64,000 nt of DNA from DAHUXD01 sp963736455 (GTDB lineage Bacteria > Acidobacteriota > Thermoanaerobaculia > UBA5066 > Gp7-AA6), in NCBI GenBank assembly GCA_963736455.1, contig CAVTON010000001.1, forward strand, positions 558,001 through 622,000, read 5' to 3'. Of this stretch, positions 36,475 to 44,435 are shown piece by piece (within the stretch, counting starts at the first letter, position 1; each line of letters begins with the position of its first letter). Both the position numbers and the translations under genes were made by a program. The notes beneath the pieces were generated by a model. It did not search any database and was not told the DNA's origin. It saw only the letters and a program-made list of their open reading frames with translations.

Positions 36475-39330
36475 CTAGAGACTCAATCGGAAGCCGAGCC
36501 GGAGCGTCCGCGCCTGCTGGTACGTGTTGGGCTGGCCGTAGTGGGCGTTGGTCGGCGTCGGCGATTCGTTGTCCGCCTGCTGGTTCGCCCAGACCTGGTC
36601 GATCGTCAGCGCCTGCTGCCTGTTCAGCATGTTGAAGGCGTCCGCCAGGATGTGGAGCGTCACGGGCCCGAGCATGAGCCCGTAGTCGAGATGCAGATCG
36701 ATCTCGTAGATGTCGGGCGAGCGCCCTTCCGAGCCGCGCGGCGAGAGGAAGAGCTCGGGGCCGCCGTAGCCGTCCCACCAGCCGATCTTCGAGAGCGGCG
36801 TGCCGCTCAGGTAGTAGGCCGACGCCGCGAAAGTCAGGTTGAACGGGAAGACGTACGCCGCCTGCAGCTTCGCCTGGTGCGGCCGGTCGAGCGTCAGGGG
36901 GCCGTAGGCGTTGACCTCGAATTCCGGATAGTCGAAGTCGTCCGTGATGTTCGGGTCCTTCGAGTTGAAGCCTCCGATCGCCCGGTAGCTGCCGTCGAAG
37001 TTGCCGCGCAGCGTCGAGTAGAGGTAGCTCGCATAGAGCATCCAGTGGTCGGACAGCTGCTTCTGCGCCGTGAACTGGATGCCGCGGAAGAACCGCGACG
37101 CGCCCGGCAGCGCCTGCCCGTTGTAGCAGGGAAGGGTGAAGTCGGGCGGGCACGGCACGACGGTGCTGTTTCCCGGGTTGAAGAACGCGTAATTGTCGCA
37201 CACGTCCACCGGCACGCACGTGTCCTCGACCACGCTGCGGATGCTCCGGTACATCCCCTGGACCCCCAGGTTCCATTGCCCGAATTGATGCTCGACCCCG
37301 ACGACGATCTCCTGCAGGTACTCCGTGCTGATGTTCGGGTCGATCTCGTTGGCGGCGGCGCCCTTCAACGCCGTCGGGTAGTCCGCGTCGATCAGCTCCT
37401 GGCTGGGAACCGCCGAGACCGGATCGAAGTTGAAGGTCGTCGCGTCCCGCTCGCCGTTCAACGAGCGGATGTTCATGTCCATCGGGATCGACTCGACGAA
37501 GTCTCCGTAGGAGGCGAAGAACTTCGTCCGGCCGTCCTTCAGGAAGTCCCAGGAGATGCCGACGCGCGGGGAGAAGTGCTGGATGTTGATGTAGGTCGTC
37601 AACGGTCCCGCCACGATCGAGCCGTCGGGCTCCGTCGTGTACGAGGCTCCCTTGATGAGCTGCTTCTCCCAGCGAAGGCCCGCGTTCACGGTCAGGTTCG
37701 GCAGGACCTTCCAGGAGTCCTGGGCGAAGAGCGAGAAGACGTCCTGCTCGGGATGCGCGTCGAGCGGCGCGGAGAAGGGGTTGTCCACCGTCGAATTGAG
37801 GGACGCGAAGAAGATGTGCGAATAGATGGGCCGGTCGTCCCCCTCGAGCGGCGCCAGGATCTGGACGAGCTGCCCCCCCTCGCCGGCCGTCGCGCCCGAG
37901 AAATTCCGGAGTACGTCCGCGGTCACCCTCTCCCAGTCCACTCCCCCCTTGATGTCGTGATTGGCGAACAGGTAGCTGCCGGTCACGACCGCCGAGTCGC
38001 GGGTGAACGTCTTCTGCGCCCACTGCCCGTTGCCGTCCGTGCCGCCGAATCCTCCGAAGGCGGTGACGACGGGTCCCGTGGTGTCCTGGTAGGCGATCGT
38101 GTTGCCGCCGATGCCCGGGAGCTGGTTCGTGTTCTCCGTGTGGACGCCGCCCTGCGCCGTGACGAGCCAGTTGGCTCCGAAGATGCCCTCGTACCGAAGG
38201 CCCCAGTCCGTGCCGCCCACGTCCACCGTGCCGTCGTAGGTCGTCGAGGGACCGATCAGCTGGCCCACGGCGCCGTTGTCGTTGGTCGGATCGCCGAACA
38301 CCGAGCCGATCACGGTGTTGGAGTCGTTGAGGTGCCAGGTCACCTTGCCCGAGTAGAGATTGCCCGAGGTCTTCAGGTTGGCCGTGTCGCCCGAGGTCGG
38401 GCCGATCGTCACCTGGCGATCGAGGCTGTTGCTGACGCGGTCGTACGCGCCGAAGAACCAGAGGCGATCCCTCAGGACGAAGCCGCCGATGTCCGCGCCG
38501 TAGTCGTCCTTGGAGAACCCGAGATCGATGCCGTTCGGTGTCGATTGCTCGATGTGCTTGTTCTCGGCCTGCAGCGACTGGTCGTTGAAGTAGCCGAAGC
38601 CGTCCCCGTGGAACTCGTTGCCGCCCGACTTCGTCACGACGTTGACGATGCCGCCCGTCGAGTGCCCGAATTCGGCCTCGTAGCCTCCCGACTTGAACTC
38701 GACTTCCTGGATGAACTCGAAGTTGAGCGTCTTGCCCTGGCTTCCGTACTCGACGCCGGTGGTGTTGGAGCCGTCGACGAAGTAGGAGTTCTCGAGCCCC
38801 GTCGAGCCGTAGACCGTGATGGACGTGTTGCGCGTGTCCGACCCGTCGGTGCCGACGCCCGCGTCGAGCTGGACGACCGAGGCGTAGTTGCGCCCGGTCG
38901 GGAGGGCCTCGAACACCTTGGACGTCGTGTTCTGGCCGATCGAGCTCGAGTCGACTTCGACCTGGTTCGCCTCGGCCGTGACCGTCACTTCCTCCGTCTT
39001 CGTCGCGAGCAGCTCGAAATTGGCCGTCATGTTCGCCCCGAGCCCGAGCGTGAGGGTCTGCTTCCTCTCGCCGAACCCGGACAGGGTCACCGTGATCGCG
39101 TACTGGCCGGGAGGCAGCAGCGTCAGGTTGAAGCGGCCATCGGCGTCCGTCACGACCGTCCGCACGCCCTGAAGGTTCGGACTCCTGGCTTCGACCGTCA
39201 CGCCCGGAAGCGGCGTGCCGCCCGTCTGAACCGTCCCTCGGATGCTGCCCGTCGTCTGCGCGAGGAGCGCCGGACCGGTCAGCCACGCCACCAGAGCCGC
39301 GCCGGACAGCCGCAGGAGAGCCTTTTTCAT
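36475..39330 (-). CDS. TonB-dependent receptor, Oar-like, with carboxypeptidase regulatory-like domain
   Basis: 951 residues, signal peptide with a ribosome site AGAGGAG. The mature N-terminus (GSIRGTVQTGGTPLPGVTVEA, DADGRFNLTLLPPGQYAITV) is a carboxypeptidase regulatory-like beta-sandwich. The plug domain (SITVYGSTGLENSYFVDG, GGIVNVVTKSGGNEFHG) is followed by a long outer-membrane barrel ending in LRLGFRLSL with a terminal Leu. Such Oar-type receptors are numerous in Acidobacteriota and are thought to import large substrates or help secretion; the ligand is unknown. It lies next to the Pot genes, but a repeat and its own promoter separate it. Confidence 0.92.
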   Translation of the reverse strand: MKKALLRLSGAALVAWLTGPALLAQTTGSIRGTVQTGGTPLPGVTVEARSPNLQGVRTVVTDADGRFNLTLLPPGQYAITVTLSGFGERKQTLTLGLGANMTANFELLATKTEEVTVTAEANQVEVDSSSIGQNTTSKVFEALPTGRNYASVVQLDAGVGTDGSDTRNTSITVYGSTGLENSYFVDGSNTTGVEYGSQGKTLNFEFIQEVEFKSGGYEAEFGHSTGGIVNVVTKSGGNEFHGDGFGYFNDQSLQAENKHIEQSTPNGIDLGFSKDDYGADIGGFVLRDRLWFFGAYDRVSNSLDRQVTIGPTSGDTANLKTSGNLYSGKVTWHLNDSNTVIGSVFGDPTNDNGAVGQLIGPSTTYDGTVDVGGTDWGLRYEGIFGANWLVTAQGGVHTENTNQLPGIGGNTIAYQDTTGPVVTAFGGFGGTDGNGQWAQKTFTRDSAVVTGSYLFANHDIKGGVDWERVTADVLRNFSGATAGEGGQLVQILAPLEGDDRPIYSHIFFASLNSTVDNPFSAPLDAHPEQDVFSLFAQDSWKVLPNLTVNAGLRWEKQLIKGASYTTEPDGSIVAGPLTTYINIQHFSPRVGISWDFLKDGRTKFFASYGDFVESIPMDMNIRSLNGERDATTFNFDPVSAVPSQELIDADYPTALKGAAANEIDPNISTEYLQEIVVGVEHQFGQWNLGVQGMYRSIRSVVEDTCVPVDVCDNYAFFNPGNSTVVPCPPDFTLPCYNGQALPGASRFFRGIQFTAQKQLSDHWMLYASYLYSTLRGNFDGSYRAIGGFNSKDPNITDDFDYPEFEVNAYGPLTLDRPHQAKLQAAYVFPFNLTFAASAYYLSGTPLSKIGWWDGYGGPELFLSPRGSEGRSPDIYEIDLHLDYGLMLGPVTLHILADAFNMLNRQQALTIDQVWANQQADNESPTPTNAHYGQPNTYQQARTLRLGFRLSL

Positions 39331-39376
39331 GACAGGGCTCCTCTCCGTAAGTTGTTTTGGGACGAACGCTGGCCTA

Positions 39377-39406
39377 ACGCTAGTGTCGGCGCGCGGGGGC
39401 TGTCAA
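39377..39406 (-). promoter_or_regulatory. Promoter of the TonB-dependent receptor gene
   Basis: On the minus strand a perfect -35 TTGACA (39401-39406) is followed after 18 bases by TAGCGT (39377-39382). The start codon is 46 bases downstream. The -10 is weak, but the -35 match in such GC-rich DNA is notable. Confidence 0.55.
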
Positions 39407-39440
39407 GCTGACCGGGAGTCGCGAAGCAAAGACGCGGAGG

Positions 39441-39932
39441 CTACCTGCGGCTCCGATCGAGGATGCGGACGATCTCCTTGAGCTCGCGCAGGACCGTCCG
39501 GCGATCGAAGTCCGATGCGGGCGCCGGCGCCGCCGCGGCTCTCGCGGGAGGCTCCGGGCGCACCCCGGAAGCCGCTCGAACGACCGGCGGCGGGTCGGCC
39601 TTTCGCGGCGGGCTCGGAGCGGGACGCTCGGACTTGCGCTGCTCGGCGACCGGCGGGGCGGGCGCGAGCCCGTCGTCGAACCGGCCCTCGGCGATCTCGG
39701 CCTCGAGCCGCTTCTTCGCGCCGGCGACCGTGAACCCCTCGTCGTAGAGCAGCTCGCGGATCCGCGCGATCACCTTGACGTCGCGCGCCGTGTAGAGCTT
39801 GGTCGCGCCCTTGTCCTTGCCCTCCGAGAGCGCCGGGAACTCGGTCTCCCAGTAGCGAAGGACGTACGGCGCCACCTCCGCGATGCGGCACGCCTCGGCG
39901 GGCCTGTAGATCTCGGCCTCTCCCTTCGCCAC
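39441..39932 (-). CDS. MerR-family transcriptional regulator
   Basis: 163 residues. An N-terminal winged helix of MerR type (IYRPAEACRIAEVAPYVLRYWETEFPAL, then LYTARDVKVIARIRELLYDEGFTVAGAKKRL in outline) covers residues 8-78. The C-terminal half is a low-complexity Ala/Pro/Arg linker and a short final helix (VLRELKEIVRILDRSRR). There is no effector-binding domain or cysteine set, so it is not a metal sensor of the classic kind. It starts 9 bases after der, so it is the last gene of the rnr-DUF2155-der operon. Target unknown. Confidence 0.85.
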   Translation of the reverse strand: MAKGEAEIYRPAEACRIAEVAPYVLRYWETEFPALSEGKDKGATKLYTARDVKVIARIRELLYDEGFTVAGAKKRLEAEIAEGRFDDGLAPAPPVAEQRKSERPAPSPPRKADPPPVVRAASGVRPEPPARAAAAPAPASDFDRRTVLRELKEIVRILDRSRR

Positions 39933-39941
39933 GGCGTTAAT

Positions 39942-41366
39942 TTACCCTGAACCGGCTCGGCGGCGGGAAGACTTTGATCGCCCGCGCTCCGAAGGCTCAT
40001 GCCGCCCCGAACGCTCCCGCACGAGAACCCGGATCGGCGTGCCCGTGAAGTCCGCCGCCTCGCGCAGGAGGTTCTCGATGCGGCGCTCCTCCGAGAAGTG
40101 CAGGGTCTCGGCGCGATTGGCCACCAGGGCGAACGTCGGCGGAGCCACCGCGGTCTGCGCGACGAAGAACACCTTGAGCGTCCGGCCGGAGGCCGCCCGG
40201 GGAGCCTTGTCCCGCAGCGCGCGGCCGAGGACGCGGTTGAGCTCGCCCGTCGAGATGCGGCGATACCGGTTCTCCGCCACGGCGGCGGCGGTCTTGAGGA
40301 TCCGCGAGATCCCCCGCCCCGTCGTCGCCGACGTCAGCAGGATCGGGGCATGCCGGGCGAAGGGAATCTGCGAGGCCAGGGCCGTCTGGAAGTCCTCGGC
40401 CGTCCCCTCCTCGCGCTTGCCCGCGACGTCCCACTTGTTGGCGACGAGGACGAGCCCCCGCCCCGCTTCGGCCGCGTAAGCGGCGATCGTCGCGTCCTGT
40501 CCGGTCGGTCCCAGGCTCGCGTCCACGACGAGGAGGGCCACGTCGCACTCCTCGATGCGCTTGCGCGCCTGGACGACGGAGAGGACCTCGGGACCCTGCC
40601 TGGTCTTGCCCTGGCGCCGGATGCCCGCCGTGTCCACGAGGCGGAACCGGCGCCCGGCGGCGTCCAGGCTCACGTCGACGGAGTCGCGGGTCGTTCCCGC
40701 CACCTCGGACACGATCGCGCGGTCCTCGCCGAGCAGCGCGTTTAAGAGCGAAGACTTTCCGACGTTGGGCCGCCCCACGACCGCGAGCGCGATCTCGTGC
40801 CCCTTCCCTTCGGCGTTCGACGCCCCCGCGGCCTCGCCCCCGTGGCCGGAGGCCGTCATGTGCTCGCCGATGAGGGTCTGGAGGTCGTCGACTCCGATGT
40901 CGTGCTCGGCCGACACGCCGAACATCTCGGAAAAGCCGAGAGCCCACGCCTCCGCTTCGCCCTCGCGGCCCTCGCGGCGGTCGATCTTGTTCGCGACCAC
41001 CGCGCACGGCGGCCCGGCCTCGCGGATGACTCGGGCGGCGGCGCGGTCTCCCGGAAGGACCCCGGCCGACGCGTCCGTCACCAGCAGAACGAGGTCGGCG
41101 CGGCGGATGGCGGCGACGGCCCGGTCGCGCACAGCCGCGGGGATCTTCTCCCTGCCGGAAGGGTCGTACCCGCCGGTGTCGGCCAGCAGGTAGGACCGGC
41201 CGTCCGGGAGCTTCGCCTCCGCCTCGAGGACGTCCCGCGTCATGCCCGGAAGGTCGTGGACGATCGAGCGGCGGCGGCGCACGAGCCGGTTGAAGAGCGC
41301 CGACTTGCCGACGTTCGGTCGTCCCGCGATCACGACCCGGAACGGAGCGTTCGCCGTGCCGGTCAC
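39942..41366 (-). CDS. der: Ribosome biogenesis GTPase Der (EngA)
   Basis: 474 residues from a GTG that overlaps the upstream stop (GTGA). Two GTPase domains in tandem: the first with GRPNVGKSALFNRL, DTGGY and NKIDRR; the second with GRPNVGKSSLLNALL, DTAGIRRQGK and NKWD. The C-terminal KH-like domain includes FFVAQTAVAPPTFALVAN. Der is needed for 50S subunit assembly. The protein has a basic Arg-rich tail (HEPSERGRSKSSRRR). Confidence 0.97.
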   Translation of the reverse strand: MTGTANAPFRVVIAGRPNVGKSALFNRLVRRRRSIVHDLPGMTRDVLEAEAKLPDGRSYLLADTGGYDPSGREKIPAAVRDRAVAAIRRADLVLLVTDASAGVLPGDRAAARVIREAGPPCAVVANKIDRREGREGEAEAWALGFSEMFGVSAEHDIGVDDLQTLIGEHMTASGHGGEAAGASNAEGKGHEIALAVVGRPNVGKSSLLNALLGEDRAIVSEVAGTTRDSVDVSLDAAGRRFRLVDTAGIRRQGKTRQGPEVLSVVQARKRIEECDVALLVVDASLGPTGQDATIAAYAAEAGRGLVLVANKWDVAGKREEGTAEDFQTALASQIPFARHAPILLTSATTGRGISRILKTAAAVAENRYRRISTGELNRVLGRALRDKAPRAASGRTLKVFFVAQTAVAPPTFALVANRAETLHFSEERRIENLLREAADFTGTPIRVLVRERSGRHEPSERGRSKSSRRRAGSG

Positions 41367-41911
41367 GACGAGGCCTTCGGAACTCCCCCCTCGAGGCGCA
41401 GCTCGAAGCGCGCGTGCGTGAACGGGTGCACGTCGGGAAACCGCGTGAAGATCCAGCCGGCGAAGATCTCCTGCCCTTTCTCCGAGACCGAGATGCGGGC
41501 CGCCGGGTTCTGCGCTTCGACACCCTCCGACGTGATCGCGCCTCCCGTCATCGAGAACGCGGGAAGGAACACGTCGGCGCGGACGGCGACCGAGGAATCC
41601 GGCAGGGCGGCCGATCCGCCGAGCGGCACGTCGAGCGTGCCGGATTTTCCATTCGACTTGTCCTTCCATGAGAGCCGGATGCCGCTCCACGCGCGCGCGA
41701 CCTCGGGGGGCACCTCGAGGCGCGTCGGAACGTCGGGGGCGCCCTCCTCCGGCGCGCCGGGAGTGCGGGCCGGCTCGGCGCCGTCCTCGGCCACGCGCTG
41801 GTGCGAGATCGCCATGCGGATGCTCGGGTCGGGCCGTCCGTGCTCGCGGCAGGACGCGAGGACGGCGGCGGCCGCGCACGCCAGGGCGGTGACGACGGCG
41901 GAGCGTCTCAC
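41363..41911 (-). CDS. DUF2155-like lipoprotein
   Basis: 182 residues from a GTG overlapping the RNase R stop. A lipobox ends the signal peptide (VLASC). The middle (LSWKDKSNGKSGTLDVPLGGSAAL) and the end (FAGWIFTRFPDVHPFTHARFEL in outline) match the DUF2155 pattern, where a short beta domain ends in an aromatic WxFxxFP block. Envelope-located, function unknown. It is inserted between RNase R and Der with overlaps on both sides, so it is made with them. Confidence 0.75.
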   Translation of the reverse strand: MRRSAVVTALACAAAAVLASCREHGRPDPSIRMAISHQRVAEDGAEPARTPGAPEEGAPDVPTRLEVPPEVARAWSGIRLSWKDKSNGKSGTLDVPLGGSAALPDSSVAVRADVFLPAFSMTGGAITSEGVEAQNPAARISVSEKGQEIFAGWIFTRFPDVHPFTHARFELRLEGGVPKASS

Positions 41912-44130
41912 GGCTTGCGCTTCCGGCCCGTCCGGCCATAGGCCGCGATCTTCGCCGCGGCCGCCTTCGGCGGCGGTCCCTTGACGGCGGCGTCGGCCAG
42001 ACGGAAGTCCAGGCGCCGCCGGACCTCGTCGATCGCCACGAGCCTCACGCGCATCGAATCTCCGAGCTGATGGGTCTTTCCCGAGCTTCGCCCGCGGAGG
42101 CGGTGCTTCTTCTCCTCGTACACGAAGAAGTCGCTGCCGAGCGCCGAGATCGGAACGAGGCCCTCGACGAAGAATTCCGCGAGCGTCACGAACACGCCGA
42201 ACGACGTCACGCCCGTCGCAAACGCGTCGAACTCGCGCCCGACCTTGTCCTTCATGAACACGATCTTCTTCCAGAGGAGGCTCTCGCGCTCCGCCTGTTC
42301 GGCCCGGCGCTCGCGCTCCGACGAAAACGCCGCGATCTCGCGCAGGCGCTCGTTGACCGGCGCGAAGTCCTTCGCGGGAACGGGCCGCCCGTCCTCGAGC
42401 AGGCGCGAGAGCTGACGATGCACGATCAGGTCCGGGTAGCGGCGGATGGGAGACGTGAAGTGGCAGTAGTACGGCGCGGCGAGCGCATAGTGCCCGCGGC
42501 ACTCCTCGCTGTAGACGGCCTTGCGCTGGGCGCGCAGGAGGAGGTCGTGCAGGAGCCGCTCCTCGGGCTTGCCCTCGATCGCCACGAGGAGCCGCTGGAA
42601 CTCCTTCGGGGCGAGCTCGTCGAGGTCGCCCTTCAGCTCGTAGCCGAAGCTCTCGAGCACCTCCCGCAGGTCCACCAGCCGGTCCGGATCGGGGCGGTCG
42701 TGCACCCGGTACACCGCCGGCTGCTTCGCGAAGAGAAGCTTCTTCGCGACCGCCTCGTTCGCCGCGAGCATGAACTCCTCGATCAGGCGGTGCGCGACGT
42801 TGCGCGACTCGGGGACGATCCCGACGACGAGGCCGGCGTCGTCGAGGACGACGTCGGCGTCGGGCAGGTCGAAGTCGATCGAGCCGCGGGCCTCGCGGCG
42901 GGCGCGCAACAGCGCCGCGACCTCGCCCATCAGCCGGAAATCGGCCAGAGACGGGCCATAGCGGCGCTCGTCCTCGGCCGCCGCCGGCGTCTCGATCAGG
43001 CGCGCCACCTCGGTGTAGGTCATCCGGTGCGCGCTGCGGATGACTCCCTTCGCGAATTCGGCGGAGACGACGCGGCCCTTCGCGTCGAGCTCGAGGAGCG
43101 CCGAGAGGACGAGCCGATCCACCCTCGGGTTGAGGGAGCAGAGCCCGTTCGAGAGGCGCTCCGGGAGCATCGGCAGCACGCGCCCCGGGAAGTAGACGGA
43201 TGTGCCGCGCGACCGCGCCTCGTCGTCGAGCAGCGTCCCCTCGCGGACGTAGTGCGAGACGTCCGCGATGTGGACGCCGATGCGGTAGCCGCCGGCCGTT
43301 CGCTCGACCTCGATCGCATCGTCGAAGTCCTTGGCGGTCTCGCCGTCGATCGTCACGATGCGGCGGTCGCGGAAGTCGCGCCGACCCCGGAGGTCCTCGG
43401 GCCGGACCTCCTCGGGGAATGACTCCGACTCGGCGACGACCGGCTCGGGAAACCGGGGCGGCAGGTTGTGAGACCGCAGGACGATCTCGATGTCCACGCC
43501 CGGCTCGCCGAGGAAGCCCAGGCGCTCCTCGACCTCGCCGTACGCGATCCGGCGCGTGTCCGGGAAGGCCGTCAGCCGCACCTCCACGATCTCGCCCTCG
43601 CGGGCCTTCCGGGTCTTGCCGTCGGCGACGCGGATCACGGCGTCGATCTTCGGGTCATAGGGCAGGACGATCCTGTTTCCGTCCCGGGTCTCGAAGCGGC
43701 CGACGACGCGCTCGCGCGCGCGGTCGAGGATCCGGACCACCGTCCCCGAGGTCCGAGCCGCGTCGCGGCCGCGGCGGGTCGTGGCGCGCGTTCGCTCCTC
43801 CCGCGCCAGGACCGTGTCCCCGTCCATCGCCCCGTGCATCCCGTTCCGCGGCACGAAGAGGTCCTCCCCGCCCGGCACCAGGACGAAGCCGAACCCCTCC
43901 GGCCGGACCGTGATCCGCCCGGCGACGAGGTCCGAGAACTCGATGGCCGAGTACTTCTCTCCCCGGACCCGGGCGACCTCTCCCCGGCGCTCCAGGGCAT
44001 CCAGCCGCTCTCGCAGGCCCTCCTCCTCCCCCGCGGCGACGTCGAAGGCGCGGCGGATCTCGGCAAACGACAGGATGCGGGCCCCTTTGCGCCGGAGGCG
44101 CTCGAGGATCTCCGCTTCGGAGGGCAGCAC
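41908..44130 (-). CDS. rnr: Ribonuclease R
   Basis: 740 residues from a GTG at 44130. An N-terminal winged-helix segment (EILERLRRKGARILSFAEI), cold-shock domains (residues about 60-200), then the RNB catalytic domain with the metal-binding TIDGETAKDFDDAIEV block and HIADVSHYV, HFTSPIRRYPDLIVHRQL, and a C-terminal S1 domain with a basic tail (RTGRKRKP). It is a 3'-to-5' exoribonuclease that degrades structured RNA. First gene of the operon rnr-DUF2155-der-merR. The ribosome site is weak. Confidence 0.95.
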   Translation of the reverse strand: MLPSEAEILERLRRKGARILSFAEIRRAFDVAAGEEEGLRERLDALERRGEVARVRGEKYSAIEFSDLVAGRITVRPEGFGFVLVPGGEDLFVPRNGMHGAMDGDTVLAREERTRATTRRGRDAARTSGTVVRILDRARERVVGRFETRDGNRIVLPYDPKIDAVIRVADGKTRKAREGEIVEVRLTAFPDTRRIAYGEVEERLGFLGEPGVDIEIVLRSHNLPPRFPEPVVAESESFPEEVRPEDLRGRRDFRDRRIVTIDGETAKDFDDAIEVERTAGGYRIGVHIADVSHYVREGTLLDDEARSRGTSVYFPGRVLPMLPERLSNGLCSLNPRVDRLVLSALLELDAKGRVVSAEFAKGVIRSAHRMTYTEVARLIETPAAAEDERRYGPSLADFRLMGEVAALLRARREARGSIDFDLPDADVVLDDAGLVVGIVPESRNVAHRLIEEFMLAANEAVAKKLLFAKQPAVYRVHDRPDPDRLVDLREVLESFGYELKGDLDELAPKEFQRLLVAIEGKPEERLLHDLLLRAQRKAVYSEECRGHYALAAPYYCHFTSPIRRYPDLIVHRQLSRLLEDGRPVPAKDFAPVNERLREIAAFSSERERRAEQAERESLLWKKIVFMKDKVGREFDAFATGVTSFGVFVTLAEFFVEGLVPISALGSDFFVYEEKKHRLRGRSSGKTHQLGDSMRVRLVAIDEVRRRLDFRLADAAVKGPPPKAAAAKIAAYGRTGRKRKP

Positions 44131-44159
44131 GCGCGGGAGTCTAACCGCTCGGACGCGGG

Positions 44160-44363
44160 CTACGAAGCGGTCCCCTTTTCCGGCTCTTTCGGGGCAAAGA
44201 GGCCGGGCCAGTCGTCGAGGTCCTGGGGCTCCGGGACCGATACCTTGAGCTCCCAGCCGCACGAACGACACCGGATCACTCCGTCGATCGGCCGCGACGA
44301 CGGATTGTGCGGGTCCGTGCAGTAGGGGCTGGGGCAGTTCCAGGGGAGATCCGGGGCAGCCAT
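44160..44363 (-). CDS. Small zinc-ribbon protein
   Basis: 67 residues with an AAGGAAG ribosome site. Two cysteine pairs, C-x5-C (CPSPYC region) and C-x2-C (RCRSCGW), could bind one zinc. The rest is acidic with a proline-rich end. No named family is evident. It lies 29 bases before rnr on the same strand and may be its first co-transcribed partner. Confidence 0.7.
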   Translation of the reverse strand: MAAPDLPWNCPSPYCTDPHNPSSRPIDGVIRCRSCGWELKVSVPEPQDLDDWPGLFAPKEPEKGTAS

Positions 44364-44435
44364 GACTTCCTTGAGACTCCATTTTACGCCTCGAAATCGC
44401 GTTCCCGGGCGTATCGTTTGCATCAGGAGGCCGCC

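Noticed and set aside
35290..39411. A 1373-codon open frame on the plus strand
   Set aside because: Antisense to potA and the TonB receptor; composition is Arg/Val/Asp-rich as expected from reading GC-rich codons backwards, with no domain motif.
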